A stretch of 64,000 bases of DNA from Haliotis asinina (taxonomy: Eukaryota; Mollusca; Gastropoda; Lepetellida; Haliotidae). The stretch lies in contig NC_090291.1 of the NCBI RefSeq assembly GCF_037392515.1, positions 18,379,501-18,443,500 on the forward strand, read 5' to 3'. Under the pieces are notes generated by a model. The model saw only the letters and a program-made list of their open reading frames with translations. It did no database searches and was not told where the DNA came from. A program made the translations under genes and the position numbers. Shown here piece by piece: positions 49,457-61,000 of the stretch; the first letter of the stretch is position 1, and every line of letters starts with the position of its first letter.

Positions 49457-49697
49457 CATTGTGGTTGTAACCTTGAAAGGTAATATCGTTGGTTCTTGAC
49501 GAGAGTATGTAAAAGGGGCATTTAAACGTAGGGAATGTATTCGTTCATGTCAAAATTTGTCATAATCCATAACATATAAAGGGAAGTGTGAAATTATAGC
49601 ATCCATGAAGGCATCAAGATCTTTGTACGTCCTCACGATCACTATATTCTGCTGGAGGTCTATAATCCTTAAATATACATATATATAAAATATAAAA

Positions 49698-49807
49698 TAA
49701 GTTACGGATTAATTACGTATTTTTTATGATTAACATTTTGTCTGTGTGTCAATGAATAAATAGATCATTATTCACAATTTCAAAATCTGTATGTATCCCT
49801 AACTATT
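49698..49807. repeat. Small MITE-like element, copy 1
   Basis: Shares the AGTTA(C/G)GGAT start, the GTCAATGAATAAT-like core and the TATCCCTAACTATT end with 60228-60323, and the ends are inverted repeats. Confidence 0.6.
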
Positions 49808-50129
49808 TCTGTCCAGTATATGTTGTAATGTTGTGTACAGCAACATAATTTTATAGCTTAAATTAGATGCTTGATTTTTGTATAAAATTGTCATAGTCTA
49901 GGTATGTTACTTTTATTGACACATATTTATATCACCTAGTTTTTTTATACATAGCAGTCAGAGTGAGTGAGTGAGAGAGTTTCTATTTTGGATGAAAAAA
50001 TCATTGGTTTTCTTTCTAGGTTCGGGGGTTGTAAATGAGTGAAAATGTGTTTAAATGTACCGTGGCACAAAAGTCAGCGTATTAACTTAACGTGACTTAA
50101 TTCGGCTAATATAATTCAACAACTCATGG

Positions 50130-50275
50130 TGATGGGTGGCCTGACTCGCTGACATTGTATCTTATAGCGCAGACAGACGTTCATGCTACTGATGTCTCAA
50201 CTGTTCGGTACAGACTCACCTATTTAGAGAGCAGTGAGTATTACTAGAATATTGCCGTGTGCGGCGGTAAACAAC
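50130..50275 (+). repeat. CTCA-tailed SINE fragment, diverged
   Basis: GGTGGCCTGACTCGCTGACA, a degenerate middle, then AGAATATTGCCGTGTGCGGC. Confidence 0.65.
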
Positions 50276-51491
50276 AAAGCAAACCTACAAAATCTCTCTT
50301 GTCGAGCTGGCGTATCACAAGTGAGGAAAGAAAGAAACAAGCACAAGAACACGTAACATGTTGACATTTCTCTTGGTAAACATCAGACCAAAAGGTAGCA
50401 CTAAACACGTAATGAGAATTCAATCTTTTCTCATTCAGGTTTCTATACACATGCCTAATGTCAGTGTGGTTATATGTTGAATGTATATTAAGTTGTGTAA
50501 TCATGTTGGCAAACTATACTGAGATCTTGCAACATACGTGTCATACAAGGGAATAGGGGTTACAAAGGTGACTTTTTATTGAGTCTACAAAGAACAAATA
50601 TGAAGGATATTAGAAAACCAGTTTCTATTGCGTAAATCCTACTAAGACTCAGAAGCTCCTGTATCTAAAATTGTGAAGCATCTGCCAATCAGCTTTTACT
50701 ATGATCTCAGCTGCATTCTGATTATAATTACATCCGTCCTCCCTGGGCATTCTGTCATCAGAATGCTGTTCAGAATCAACGGATACACCTTGTAAATCCG
50801 ACTTTCTTGATGCTTGAAACGATGCCTTACCTCAGGAGAAACACCTTGCACCAGATCTTGTTCTGCAGAAAACACAGTCGAAATATGACTACTGACCTCT
50901 AGACTGAATAATCTAGGCAAAAGACCACTGTCTGACATCTTGTACGAAATAGGTGGTCCAAATATAAAAAAGCCAACAGTAGATTCAAAGACGATTTACC
51001 TTCATGTGCGACGTGCCCACCTTTCTTGGGCGGGATTTTACTGGTGCGTCCATGTATTTGTTTGAGATTGCGACGTGCTTAAACTCACTGTGACGTTAAA
51101 CATAATGATACAGGGGATGTTGCATTTGCCTTTGTATCCGAATGGATTCATGAGTGGGGATTAATGTCCCTCTCACAAAATACGAACATGGAGTCATGGT
51201 TTTCATCTGAATGCTTTGGTGTACCAGAATCCTATGAAGCCCTTGGTTGAAATCCAAGATCTAAAGCTTGTTATGTTTCTTGGTTAGTCAGTGTTAGTCA
51301 GCATAATAACCATTCAATGATCCAATGTTCACACACTTCATAATCTCCTGTACCATCAAGCCAACACGCTACGATAACAAAAGTCCTGATATGGCTTTGC
51401 ATTCAAGGAAGCACAAAGAACGAGACCCTTGTTCACAAGTCAGAGTGCACTTTGTTAGTGACAAATATAGTCACTTAAGTCACATTCGTCG

Positions 51492-51497
51492 TTTATT
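51492..51497 (-). terminator. Candidate polyadenylation signal of gene B
   Basis: AATAAA on the coding strand, 230 bp past the stop codon, a spacing similar to the one in gene A. Confidence 0.45.
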
Positions 51498-51656
51498 TTC
51501 TAAATACTCCCAAAACACTTTCAGGCACAGATGTGTACATTCTTAGTGCGCCCATTTATATCATTTATGTACAATATAACAGCACGGCGTAAATACTGTC
51601 ATTCGTGTTTATAGAACCACATCGCCTTTACACTGAACGATATACTTTCCATCATC

Positions 51657-51680
51657 ATAAAATGATGATGATGATGATGA
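51657..51680. repeat. (ATG)n trinucleotide repeat
   Basis: A short run of ATG/GAT units in the presumed 3' UTR of gene B. Confidence 0.85.
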
Positions 51681-51727
51681 TTCTTATCACAACGATGGCC
51701 TGTCTACATCACGCCATAATCATAGTT

Positions 51728-52068
51728 TCAGTGTGACCTAAGCAATGTTATCGTTTTGTTTATGAAGAAGCATATATCTGAAACAAATACAACACCAAAC
51801 AACACTCCAATCACTGCCATTGCGACATACGCAATAAAATGAGACGATTTTCTTTCGTCTGGAAGGCTCTCCTTTTTCATTACAGAGGAAAGTAGAGTTT
51901 TTGTTTCTAAAGTTAGGTTTTTGGAGATTTGGGCAACGGCGTCTTGCGGTTTTCTGAGGTCTAGATTAATGCATCGGCAGATACATTTTTCGGTGCGTGT
52001 TCTTCCGTATTTATCAACAGGTAACTCTGTAATCGTGGATGAAGAAGGCCTGGATGGTGACTGTACCT
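51728..52068 (-). CDS. Gene B exon 11: CxCxC stalk, transmembrane helix, stop
   Basis: Acceptor TTTTTTCACAG at 52069. It has a Ser/Pro-rich linker, then KYGRTRTEKCICRCI, a polar helical stretch, DERKSS, and the hydrophobic helix containing VAMAVIGVLFGVVFVSD, then a short tail ending RSH and TGA. Homologous along its whole length to gene A exon 18. Confidence 0.85.
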
Positions 52069-55000
52069 CTGTGAAAAAACATATGCTGATTAGTGAGACG
52101 TATAGATGTAATATTAAACTTTGTGAAAACAGTAACTGCGATGGCCAATATATTTTGCATCTTCAAAATAATACCAAGTCGCTGAATAAAATGCATAATA
52201 TATATTTTAATGTAATCTCTATTAACCTCAATACACTATTCCATTTGTCGGTGATTGTGTTCACCCTCGGGTAGAGGATACCATCATATCTAACTTATTA
52301 TTGTGTTTAGAACTTGCTATGGCACGTGTCAACGTGATGTTATGACTAGTGTCACACGTGCCATAGGTGGACTTTGTTTGTGCATAAACAAATGCCCCAG
52401 TTGCAAAACTTTTCAAAATCCTCTTGTAAAATAATGCAAGAATCTTTCAACGGCATTTAGAAGGGATACATATAAGTGCGAGAAGTTATGAAAGTCAATA
52501 AATAAAGAATCTGATGTGCATAACTTCTCGCTTTCCTAGCCCATTTGCAGACGTTGGAATCGAATAATCTGTAACAAGTGGATTATACGTGATCTTGCAG
52601 TCCGAAAATGTATTTAATCGAGGACAATGTTTGTTTTTGTCTACATGTCCGAATTGTGATGTATTTTCTCCAGATTAAGTAGTCGTATTGGCGTAGTTTT
52701 CGAAGCAACAACTATAAACTCGTAGAGGTTGGCATCTCTATGGATGTGTGACTCACAGGAATTTCAGGGATGCATGCGCACAGGAACGATTCTGATATAC
52801 TACGAGTGGCGCTTATAATATTGAATAAATTATATTTTACGTGATTAATTATAACAATGGGTCTGAAATATGTGAGAATATGTTCGGTGTGTATGGGTGT
52901 GTTGGTAGTTTATTTTGACACGAAAAGTATTTTTTGAAGCATACAGGAAGACATGTCATTTCTCTCAATGTCTGACCCAGTTTCGATTACTTACAGATCA
53001 CTGCAATAGAGCTGAAATACTGCAGAGTGCAGCTTAAAAATAAACTCACTGACTCACTTCAACGATGAAAACGTGAAGAAGTCATTTCAAATTATTCACG
53101 TCCAAAAACTTTCTCAATACCTTAACATGTCATGATTGTTCTAGAATTAGAAGGACTTAGAGTTGCTTAGTGTCCGTGTTCCGGTATTAATAACACTGGA
53201 ATTATAATTCCACATTGTAACAATGAGTATTCTCACCGAGACACGACATGTCTGATATTGTCCAATTCCCATCTGATTGACACGTGATCTGTGTTGAGCC
53301 TGAGGCATGCGCAGTGCCGTGAACACACGTGTACTCAGCTCTTCCACTGATCAGTGTGCTGTTGTAAGTCACATTTGTGTTGATTACTTGGGGAGGCACA
53401 CCACAATCAACTGTAAATACAGGAATATGTTCGGTATAAACAAAGTTACACTGCTTGGGTCTTTTATTAAATGATTATATTGAAAGATACAGGATCATAT
53501 ACCATTCATCATAGAGATTTCACTGAAGAATGTACTTAAACGTGATTTCTGACCTACCATCGTTTCTTTTCAGCTCAGGCGATAGAAGAGGGGAAATGTG
53601 AAACGGTGGCCAAGTCCTAGGTTTGCGTCAGTTCATACCAACACGTTCGAACGCACGTACACACAAACGCAGATTTCCTATCCCGTGTTTGATGATTACT
53701 CACGTGAAATATAACTATATTCAACATTTTAAGCGCCTCTCGTGGCGATCGTTCTTCATCTCCGTTCCCCATGCCAGTACAACAGAGTGAATTAACAGGG
53801 AAGTTAAATCTTTATATACTTGTTGACTTACGTGTCCGCCATTTGGGCTTTTTGCGAGCTTACCTCCCCTGCTTCATTCGCCCACTACGCCAGAAGTATA
53901 AATAAAGAATACAATAATAAATGTTTCGCAAATTCGACTCCAACAGTTTCATGGTAAAATTAGGCAATGTTGCATTTGATTTCCTGCACTCCGCTTAATC
54001 GGAAGTTAGCGGGAGGAATGGAGGCGAAGAACTATTTCTGATATACTACGAGTGGCGCTTATAATATTGAATAAATTATGTTTTACGTTTGAATAAATTA
54101 TGTTTTACGTGAGTAATTATGAAAAAGGGGCTTTAAATCTGAGAGCCCAACCCAGTGAGGAAATGTGTGTCTACCTTTGATTAGTTGATTTACATCAAAG
54201 TCCGAGAGTTTACCTTAGAATAATCTTACCAAGACACGAAATATCTGTTTCTGTCCAATTTCCATCATATTGACACGTGACCTGCGTCAAGCCTGAGACA
54301 TGCGCAGTGCCGTCAGAGCATGTGTAGTCTGCGGTGCTGTTGAACAGCGTGCTGTTGTATGTCGTATGTGTGTTGGTAAATTGAGGAGGTTGTCCACAGT
54401 CAGCTGTAAGTATATTATAAAATGTAAATGAAGAAGTTTTCAATGACCTCGATTAAAATGAACACATATATAACGACTGATTTTGGTCCAAGCCACTTAT
54501 TATATTACATAAAGACCTAAAATTAGTGGTATCTTTGAGATCGTTATAACCACTGTTTTTAAATGTCCAGGGTCTCATTCCAATGCGTTCTCAACGTTAC
54601 GACAAGTCGTAACTATACAGTTTTCCATAGGCTAACGATTGTTGTAGCGCTACGAACGCTTTGCGGATCGGGGCCCAGGGAGCCGTTGTACAAAACAATC
54701 TTAAGTCTATGTTGATCACCTTAACGCTAAGGTTATTTTGTTCAGCTTGACCCAGATGTGAGTTTTATATCTTGGTTTTGATTCCCTTCACTGACGGCGT
54801 TGGTCTTTTTTTACCGTGTAAAGTATGTACATACAAAAAGTGTCTAAAATTCATAGTTGTGACATGATAATCTGCAAAGAGAGATTGGCCATTAACTTGC
54901 GATTGCAAGCAATTTTTCTGCAGAATATTAAACAAATGTCTGACGCTTTGTGTTGGCCTGTGCTCTGTCGCGTCCTTCACTTTGATACTAACCATCACAT

Positions 55001-58000
55001 AGTTTTACGCTCACGGACTCACGCCTTTGCACTCACCTACACATTCTATAAAGGGAATCTCCCAGAACCCTGAATCTAGACATGTGATGTGGGTTGATCC
55101 ACTGACGTGTACAAAGCCAAGAGAACACATATAGACCACGGTACTGTTCAGTGTTGTATTGTCAGAGATCATTACAGTGTTGGCAACAACCGGTGGAGTG
55201 CTGCAGTCGACTGTATACAACACAGATAGATGGTAGTTTTACTGACAAATCATATAATGTTCAATGAACAAAACCATATTATGAGATGGTGTTCATAATC
55301 AATGTTCATCTCAGACATTTTCAGTTCCATACGTTGATTCCTTGCGTTATTTGTAAGAGAACAGTTACAATATCCGGCAAGCTAGCATTATAAAGGAGAT
55401 GGGTCTACCGGAGGTATGTGCCAAGATGTGGATGGTATAGTTGGAAAGCTAGTGAACTCTAGTTTTCCCAAAACCAACTGCCCTAACATATACTGGCCTG
55501 AAATTAAGAACAGCAGAACAGAACAGGATAACATAAATGCCTGTACGTAGCAGTGTACTACATAATGGTGTTATAAAGTATATATCTGTGATACTACTAG
55601 AAATGTCATAAAAACCCTGAAAACGCCCTGAATATCACGCGTTCCAACAGTTACTGGACTCAAATGCATTTTGATTGAATGCATGGTATATGAGGTGTCT
55701 TATTGCGTTAGATACACGGTGCTGTATATACTTATACCTTACTCAGCATTTAAGAAAGATAAAACAGAGAATCTCATGCAAGTAAGGTAACACATCTGAT
55801 TGCCGGGAGCATGGCCTTTGGCCTTGACGTTAAGTTCTACAGATTTTGCGGAGCAGTGACTGGGTCATTACATCCATTTTCAGATATGATAAAATATCTA
55901 GCCGTGGTGAAGATATATTCCTTCACATATAAATAGTAATGTTCTCTTAGGAAAAAGCATCGTTACCATGGAAACTGACACTTTCTTTAGCTTTCAATCA
56001 TGTACATTTATGCATATACTCGTATGTCTTTTTATACCTGAGGTAGATATGTTCCAATTTTTCACACCAAAAGCCATTGACGTTTTAGGAGAGAAATTTT
56101 GGTTACCTCAGTCGGCATCAGTATTTCATTGATATTAGGGGGAGTTGTTTGCAACGGATTTCCTAGGACGCTGAATAGTTTTCCTAGATTGCATTTGCAT
56201 TTGATTTTAATGTTTTAACACCCCACAAACTGTAACGCTATAGTCAGGTTTGCTGACATCGGATCCAGATTGCTCAGACCAGTGGTCATGCTGTACGTCA
56301 GTGGATTTTCTTGTCCAGACGCAAATGTTAACAGACAGCCGCCAAATATACTGAGCCAAAAAAGAAACTTCACAAAATATAATTTTTAAAAATAGTGAAT
56401 GTTTTTTTTTCTCTGATGATATATCTATGTATCTGAAATTGGGATCCCTATCTTTTGACTCCACCAAAACGTTAACAAAACCCACTCAAACCCATCCATT
56501 CGTCATACAAATGACGTTAGTGCCAAATCAGGTTTTGCACATGCAGTCGATCACGTGATCTTCGCATCGAAGTTTTCGTCATTTGCACTTGTTTACAATG
56601 GCCTCAAGAATTGAAAACAATGCCTTTGAACCACTTTTCTAACGGTCCTCTAAATGCCACGATTCTCAAATGTGCAACGTGAACTTGCCGTCAGTTATTG
56701 ACGTCGCAAGAGCAATAGGATGCAGCCGTCGTACTGTGTATGACATGCGAGGTCGTGTACAAAAACGTGGCACCACTTCTGATCGTTCAAGGTCCGGGCG
56801 TCGACGTGTAACGTCACAAGCAGAAGACGGTCACACCGTCCTACGTCACCTGCGTGACAGATTTCTGCCAGATACACGAACCAGGGTTGAGATGTTTAGA
56901 GGTCGACTGTCCTCACAGACCATTCGAAATCAGACCATTATGTAACACAATCTCCATTCTCGACGTCCATATCAACGTCAACGTCTGCTGTCGGCCCAAC
57001 GTCACCTCCGCTGAACCCAGAGAGACTGGAATTGAGTCGTCTATAGCGATGAATCCATGTTTCTGGAGACGACGTCTTGAACAGCATGCCCAATGTTGTG
57101 TACAGGAAGTCGACAGATTCAGTTGCATTGTGTGGGGTGCTTTCTGTGGGAACGACCCTTCCCGACTTCTGGTCATCCATGGAAACCTCACAGCTGCTGC
57201 TTACCGCGACCAGGTGCTCACTCCTGAACTCGTTCCTTTCATGGCGGCTCATGGCACAGGTCTACAGTTCCAGCATGATAATGCTCGGCCGCATACCGCG
57301 ATGTTGACACGAAATAACCTCTAATCTCTCTAATCAACATCATGGACTGGCCATCGCGAAATTTCGAATTTTTCTTCTTGTGACTTGACATTCTATATAC
57401 CCATGTTTTGGAACACACAGATCTCAGCAATGAAATAATAACAATTTAATCATCGTACCATCTCTTGTTTTTGTTTTCTATATGCCATGAAGAAAGAATG
57501 TAAAGTTTCTTTTTTGACCCAGTATAGCTCGAATAGTGTTCAGTACGGAATAGGCCTGAACTCACCCACTCACTCGTTCATTTAGATTACTGTAACGTTT
57601 TCATGTTGCCATTTACCCACATGACACTGTGCATTCTAACGAGTCCATGGTGGTTCGAGTGCTTGATGGTTTATGAAGTTTAGCGAGTTAGTGAGTTTAG
57701 CTTTACTCCACACTCAGCAATATTCCAGCTATATGACGTCGGTCTGTAAAAATCGAGTCTGGACTAGACAATCAAGTGATCAACGGCATGAACATCGATC
57801 TGCGCAATTGGAACCGATGACACGTGTCAAACAAGTCAGCGTGCCTGAGCACCTGATCCCGGTAGTCGTCTCTTACGATAAGCAGTGTCGCCTTTCATGG
57901 CAAGCATGGTCTGCTGTAGGCCTACTCTACCCCGGGACCTTCACGGGTATGAAGTTTAGTGATGGGTCATGAATTTTCTAACCAACTCATTCCTCTATGA

Positions 58001-61000
58001 CAAATTTTAACGACACACTCAACACGTACAGACAAACGGAGCCATATCCATGTTCAATAAAAGCCATCCATGGATCATATCGCTTGCAGTCGATAGTCCT
58101 CAAATCATTTATTTACGCCATTTGGTTTTCCTATTACCTTTATGTAAACGATAACATAGGTGTTATTAACTAACGTTATTTTAAAAATATAATTACGATT
58201 ATAAGGATATTCTGATTCTCCACACTCCTTTACCTTTACATTTCGGTTCACATATGCATGTCAACACATATCATCGGTCTCGTCCTAGATAAGTGCCGAC
58301 GAGACAGGTGGTTTGACCAATGCAAAATGGAAATTTAATGGTAGGGTTTTAGTCTCATGTTGATGTGTACCTTCACAATATATCCCAGGTTCTTCCCAGG
58401 TGCCTGTATCTAGACAGGTGATGAGAGATGTTCCCGACACGTGCGCATAGCCAGGTTTACATGTGTACTCAACTGTCTCGTTAAGAAAACCATCGGTGGG
58501 CGAGACTTCTGTTCTGTTTATAGAAGGAGGGTCTCCACAGTTAACTGAAACAGAAAAACTTCCTTGTGACACGATCAACTGTTTAGCATCGTGAGTTTTC
58601 TACCCTTTTCTGTCCTCATTTTGGACAATTGTCAACAACCTACTCGACAGACAATGCGTGTCACCTTGATTTTTGATCCGCGAAGGTTCGTGGTAGAATA
58701 GGCCTTCAGCAACCCATGCTTGCCACAAAAGGCGACTATGCTTGTCGTAAGAGGCGACTGACAGGATGGTATGGTCAGACTCGCTGACCTAGTTGGCACA
58801 GTTCATCGGTTCCCAATTGCGCAGAGCGATGCTTATGATGTTTGATCACTTGGTTGTCTTGTCCAGACTCGATTACTGACTATGGCAAAACACTTAACTC
58901 AATCACTCACCCTGATTTTATACATGGTATTCAAAACTCACCAAAGCACGAGATTCAAATCTATAGTCCACAATCTATTTATGTACACTGTTTTCTGTAA
59001 ACGACAACATATATGACATAACCTGATACTTATATCAGTTAACCTTAATGTCCAAATATACTTAAGTCTATAATGTTTATCAGTTACCTAAACTCTCACT
59101 GTTTTATCGAATATACTCAATGAAGCCATAATGCATTTTATTACGTAATGAGTTACCTTCACACTTCAACTCTGCAACATCCCATTTGCCTGTGTCGAGA
59201 CATGTGACCTGCGTCGACCCAGATAAGTGTGAGTATCCATCTTGACAAGTGTAGTTTGCAGTATTTCCAAACAGCGTCGAGTTGACGTCAACTTCTGCGT
59301 GGTCCAAGGTAGGCGGAGTGCCGCAGTCGACTGGAGACGATAGGGGAAAAAAAACTAGCGCAATCATTTTGGATAATGATAAGTAGCAAATTAAACATTA
59401 TGTCCCGTAACAGACTGCAGTTGCCACATGCGTTTGTCCTTCAGGATTACCGCTGACAGTTGCGACCGGTTCAGCGTCCAGTCAGAGTACGGACAATGCA
59501 GTCTTGTCAGTGTCGCGATCCATTATTTCCAAATTCAGATCATGTACTTTTTCGATTAGATTTCTATTTCAAATGAAATATTTCTTATAATTTATTTTTG
59601 TTGTTTCATGTTAACAAGGCATAAGACTGGTTAAATTGTAAATATGGCGACACATGTCGCGAGCAACAAAATCTAATCTGGAAATTTTATGGTATGATAA
59701 TAGACCCATGTTAATACGTACCTTCACAATATATCTCCAGTTCTTCCAATATGCCTGTATCTAGGCATGTGTTGACTGCGGACCCTGGCACATGCACATA
59801 CCCTGGTTTACACGTGTCTCGTTTACAAACCTATTGGCAGGTGAGTCCTCTGGTCTGCTTAGGGGGTGGGGGGGTGGGGGTGGGGGGGGGTGGGGGGTGG
59901 GGGTGGGGTTCTACACATGAAAGGAGCCATTATAACTGTTTTTCTATATAGCATTTTACCTTCACATTTCATCTGTAGAATTTCCCATTTGCCGGTGTTG
60001 AGGCATGTGACCTGCGTCGACCCAGATAAGTGTGCATATCCATCGTGACAAGTGTAGTTTGCAGTATTTCCAAACAGCGTCGAGTTGACGTCAACGTCTG
60101 CGTGGTCCAAGGTAGGCGGAGTGCTGCAGTCGACTGGAAACGACAGGGGAAGAACAAGTAGGGCAAACATCCACTATAATGACAAGTGGCAGATTCAACA
60201 TTATGTTCCCGAACATACTTGACAAAATAAGTTAGGGATATTGGTATTTTTATGACTGATATTCTATCAGTCTGTCAATGAATAATACATCATTATCCAA
60301 AATTCATATATATCCCTAACTATTATGTCCATTATGGTATGCAACTGCCGCATGTATTTGTCCTTTGGAATTACAGATTCCAGCGACCGGCACACTGTTC
60401 TGTCAGAGTGCGGAGAATATAATTATCAACATCTCAGTAGAAGTGGGGGAAATATTTCCAGATGTAGATCATGTACTTTTTTTTTCAATTAAAGTTCCAT
60501 TTCAAATGATTCATTTCATAGTTTAATATGTTGTTGTTTCCTGCAAATAATGAGTACGACCGGTTAGAAGATGATGACACAGTCGTATTGAAAGTAACAT
60601 AATCTAAACTGGAAATTTAATGGTATGATGAAGGTCCATGTTCACGTGTACCTTCACAATATATCTCCGGGGTTTCCCACGTGCCTGTACCTAGGCACAT
60701 GATGACAGCTGATCCTGACACGTGCACATACCCAGGTTTACAAGTGTACTCAGCTGTCTCGTTCACAAAACCATCGGTAGACGAGACCTCGGTTCTGTTT
60801 ATAGAAGGAGGGTCTCCACAGTTAACTGAAACAGAAAGGTTAAATTGGGATACGAGCAGCTACGCTTCTCTGGTTAATGCTTTTTGTATTTCGGGATGAT
60901 TGTTATGTATGGTAAGATATTTTTGCAAACAGTCTTTTTCGTTTCTATGATCTGATTTTTATTGTTTGTTTTGCTCTGTTCCATTTTATTTTTTTCTTGG

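Larger units (their letters stand above)
46138..51491. other. Intergenic interval between gene A start and gene B end
   Basis: Holds the 5' flank of gene A, SINE fragments (46312, 48750, 49316, 50130), the mariner copy (46766-48050), a MITE-like copy (49698) and a two-copy tandem repeat. No TATA box or initiator was identified with confidence upstream of 46137. No further gene seen. Confidence 0.6.
56228..57575 (+). repeat. CTCA-tailed SINE, split by the Tc1-like element
   Basis: The diverged 5' part lies at 56228-56348 and the 3' part at 57527-57575 (GCTCGAATAGTGTTCAGTAC to CTCACCCACTCACTCG). The 1176 bp Tc1-like element separates them. Confidence 0.7.

Noticed and set aside
50699..50938. 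Minus-strand ORF in the spacer between genes with plausible splice-like sites
   Set aside because: No domain, no neighbouring exons in phase, and nothing linking it to either gene.
51921..52274. Plus-strand 117-codon ORF opposite the last exon of gene B
   Set aside because: It is a shadow of the minus-strand terminal exon, which has homology to gene A, a splice acceptor and a transmembrane helix.
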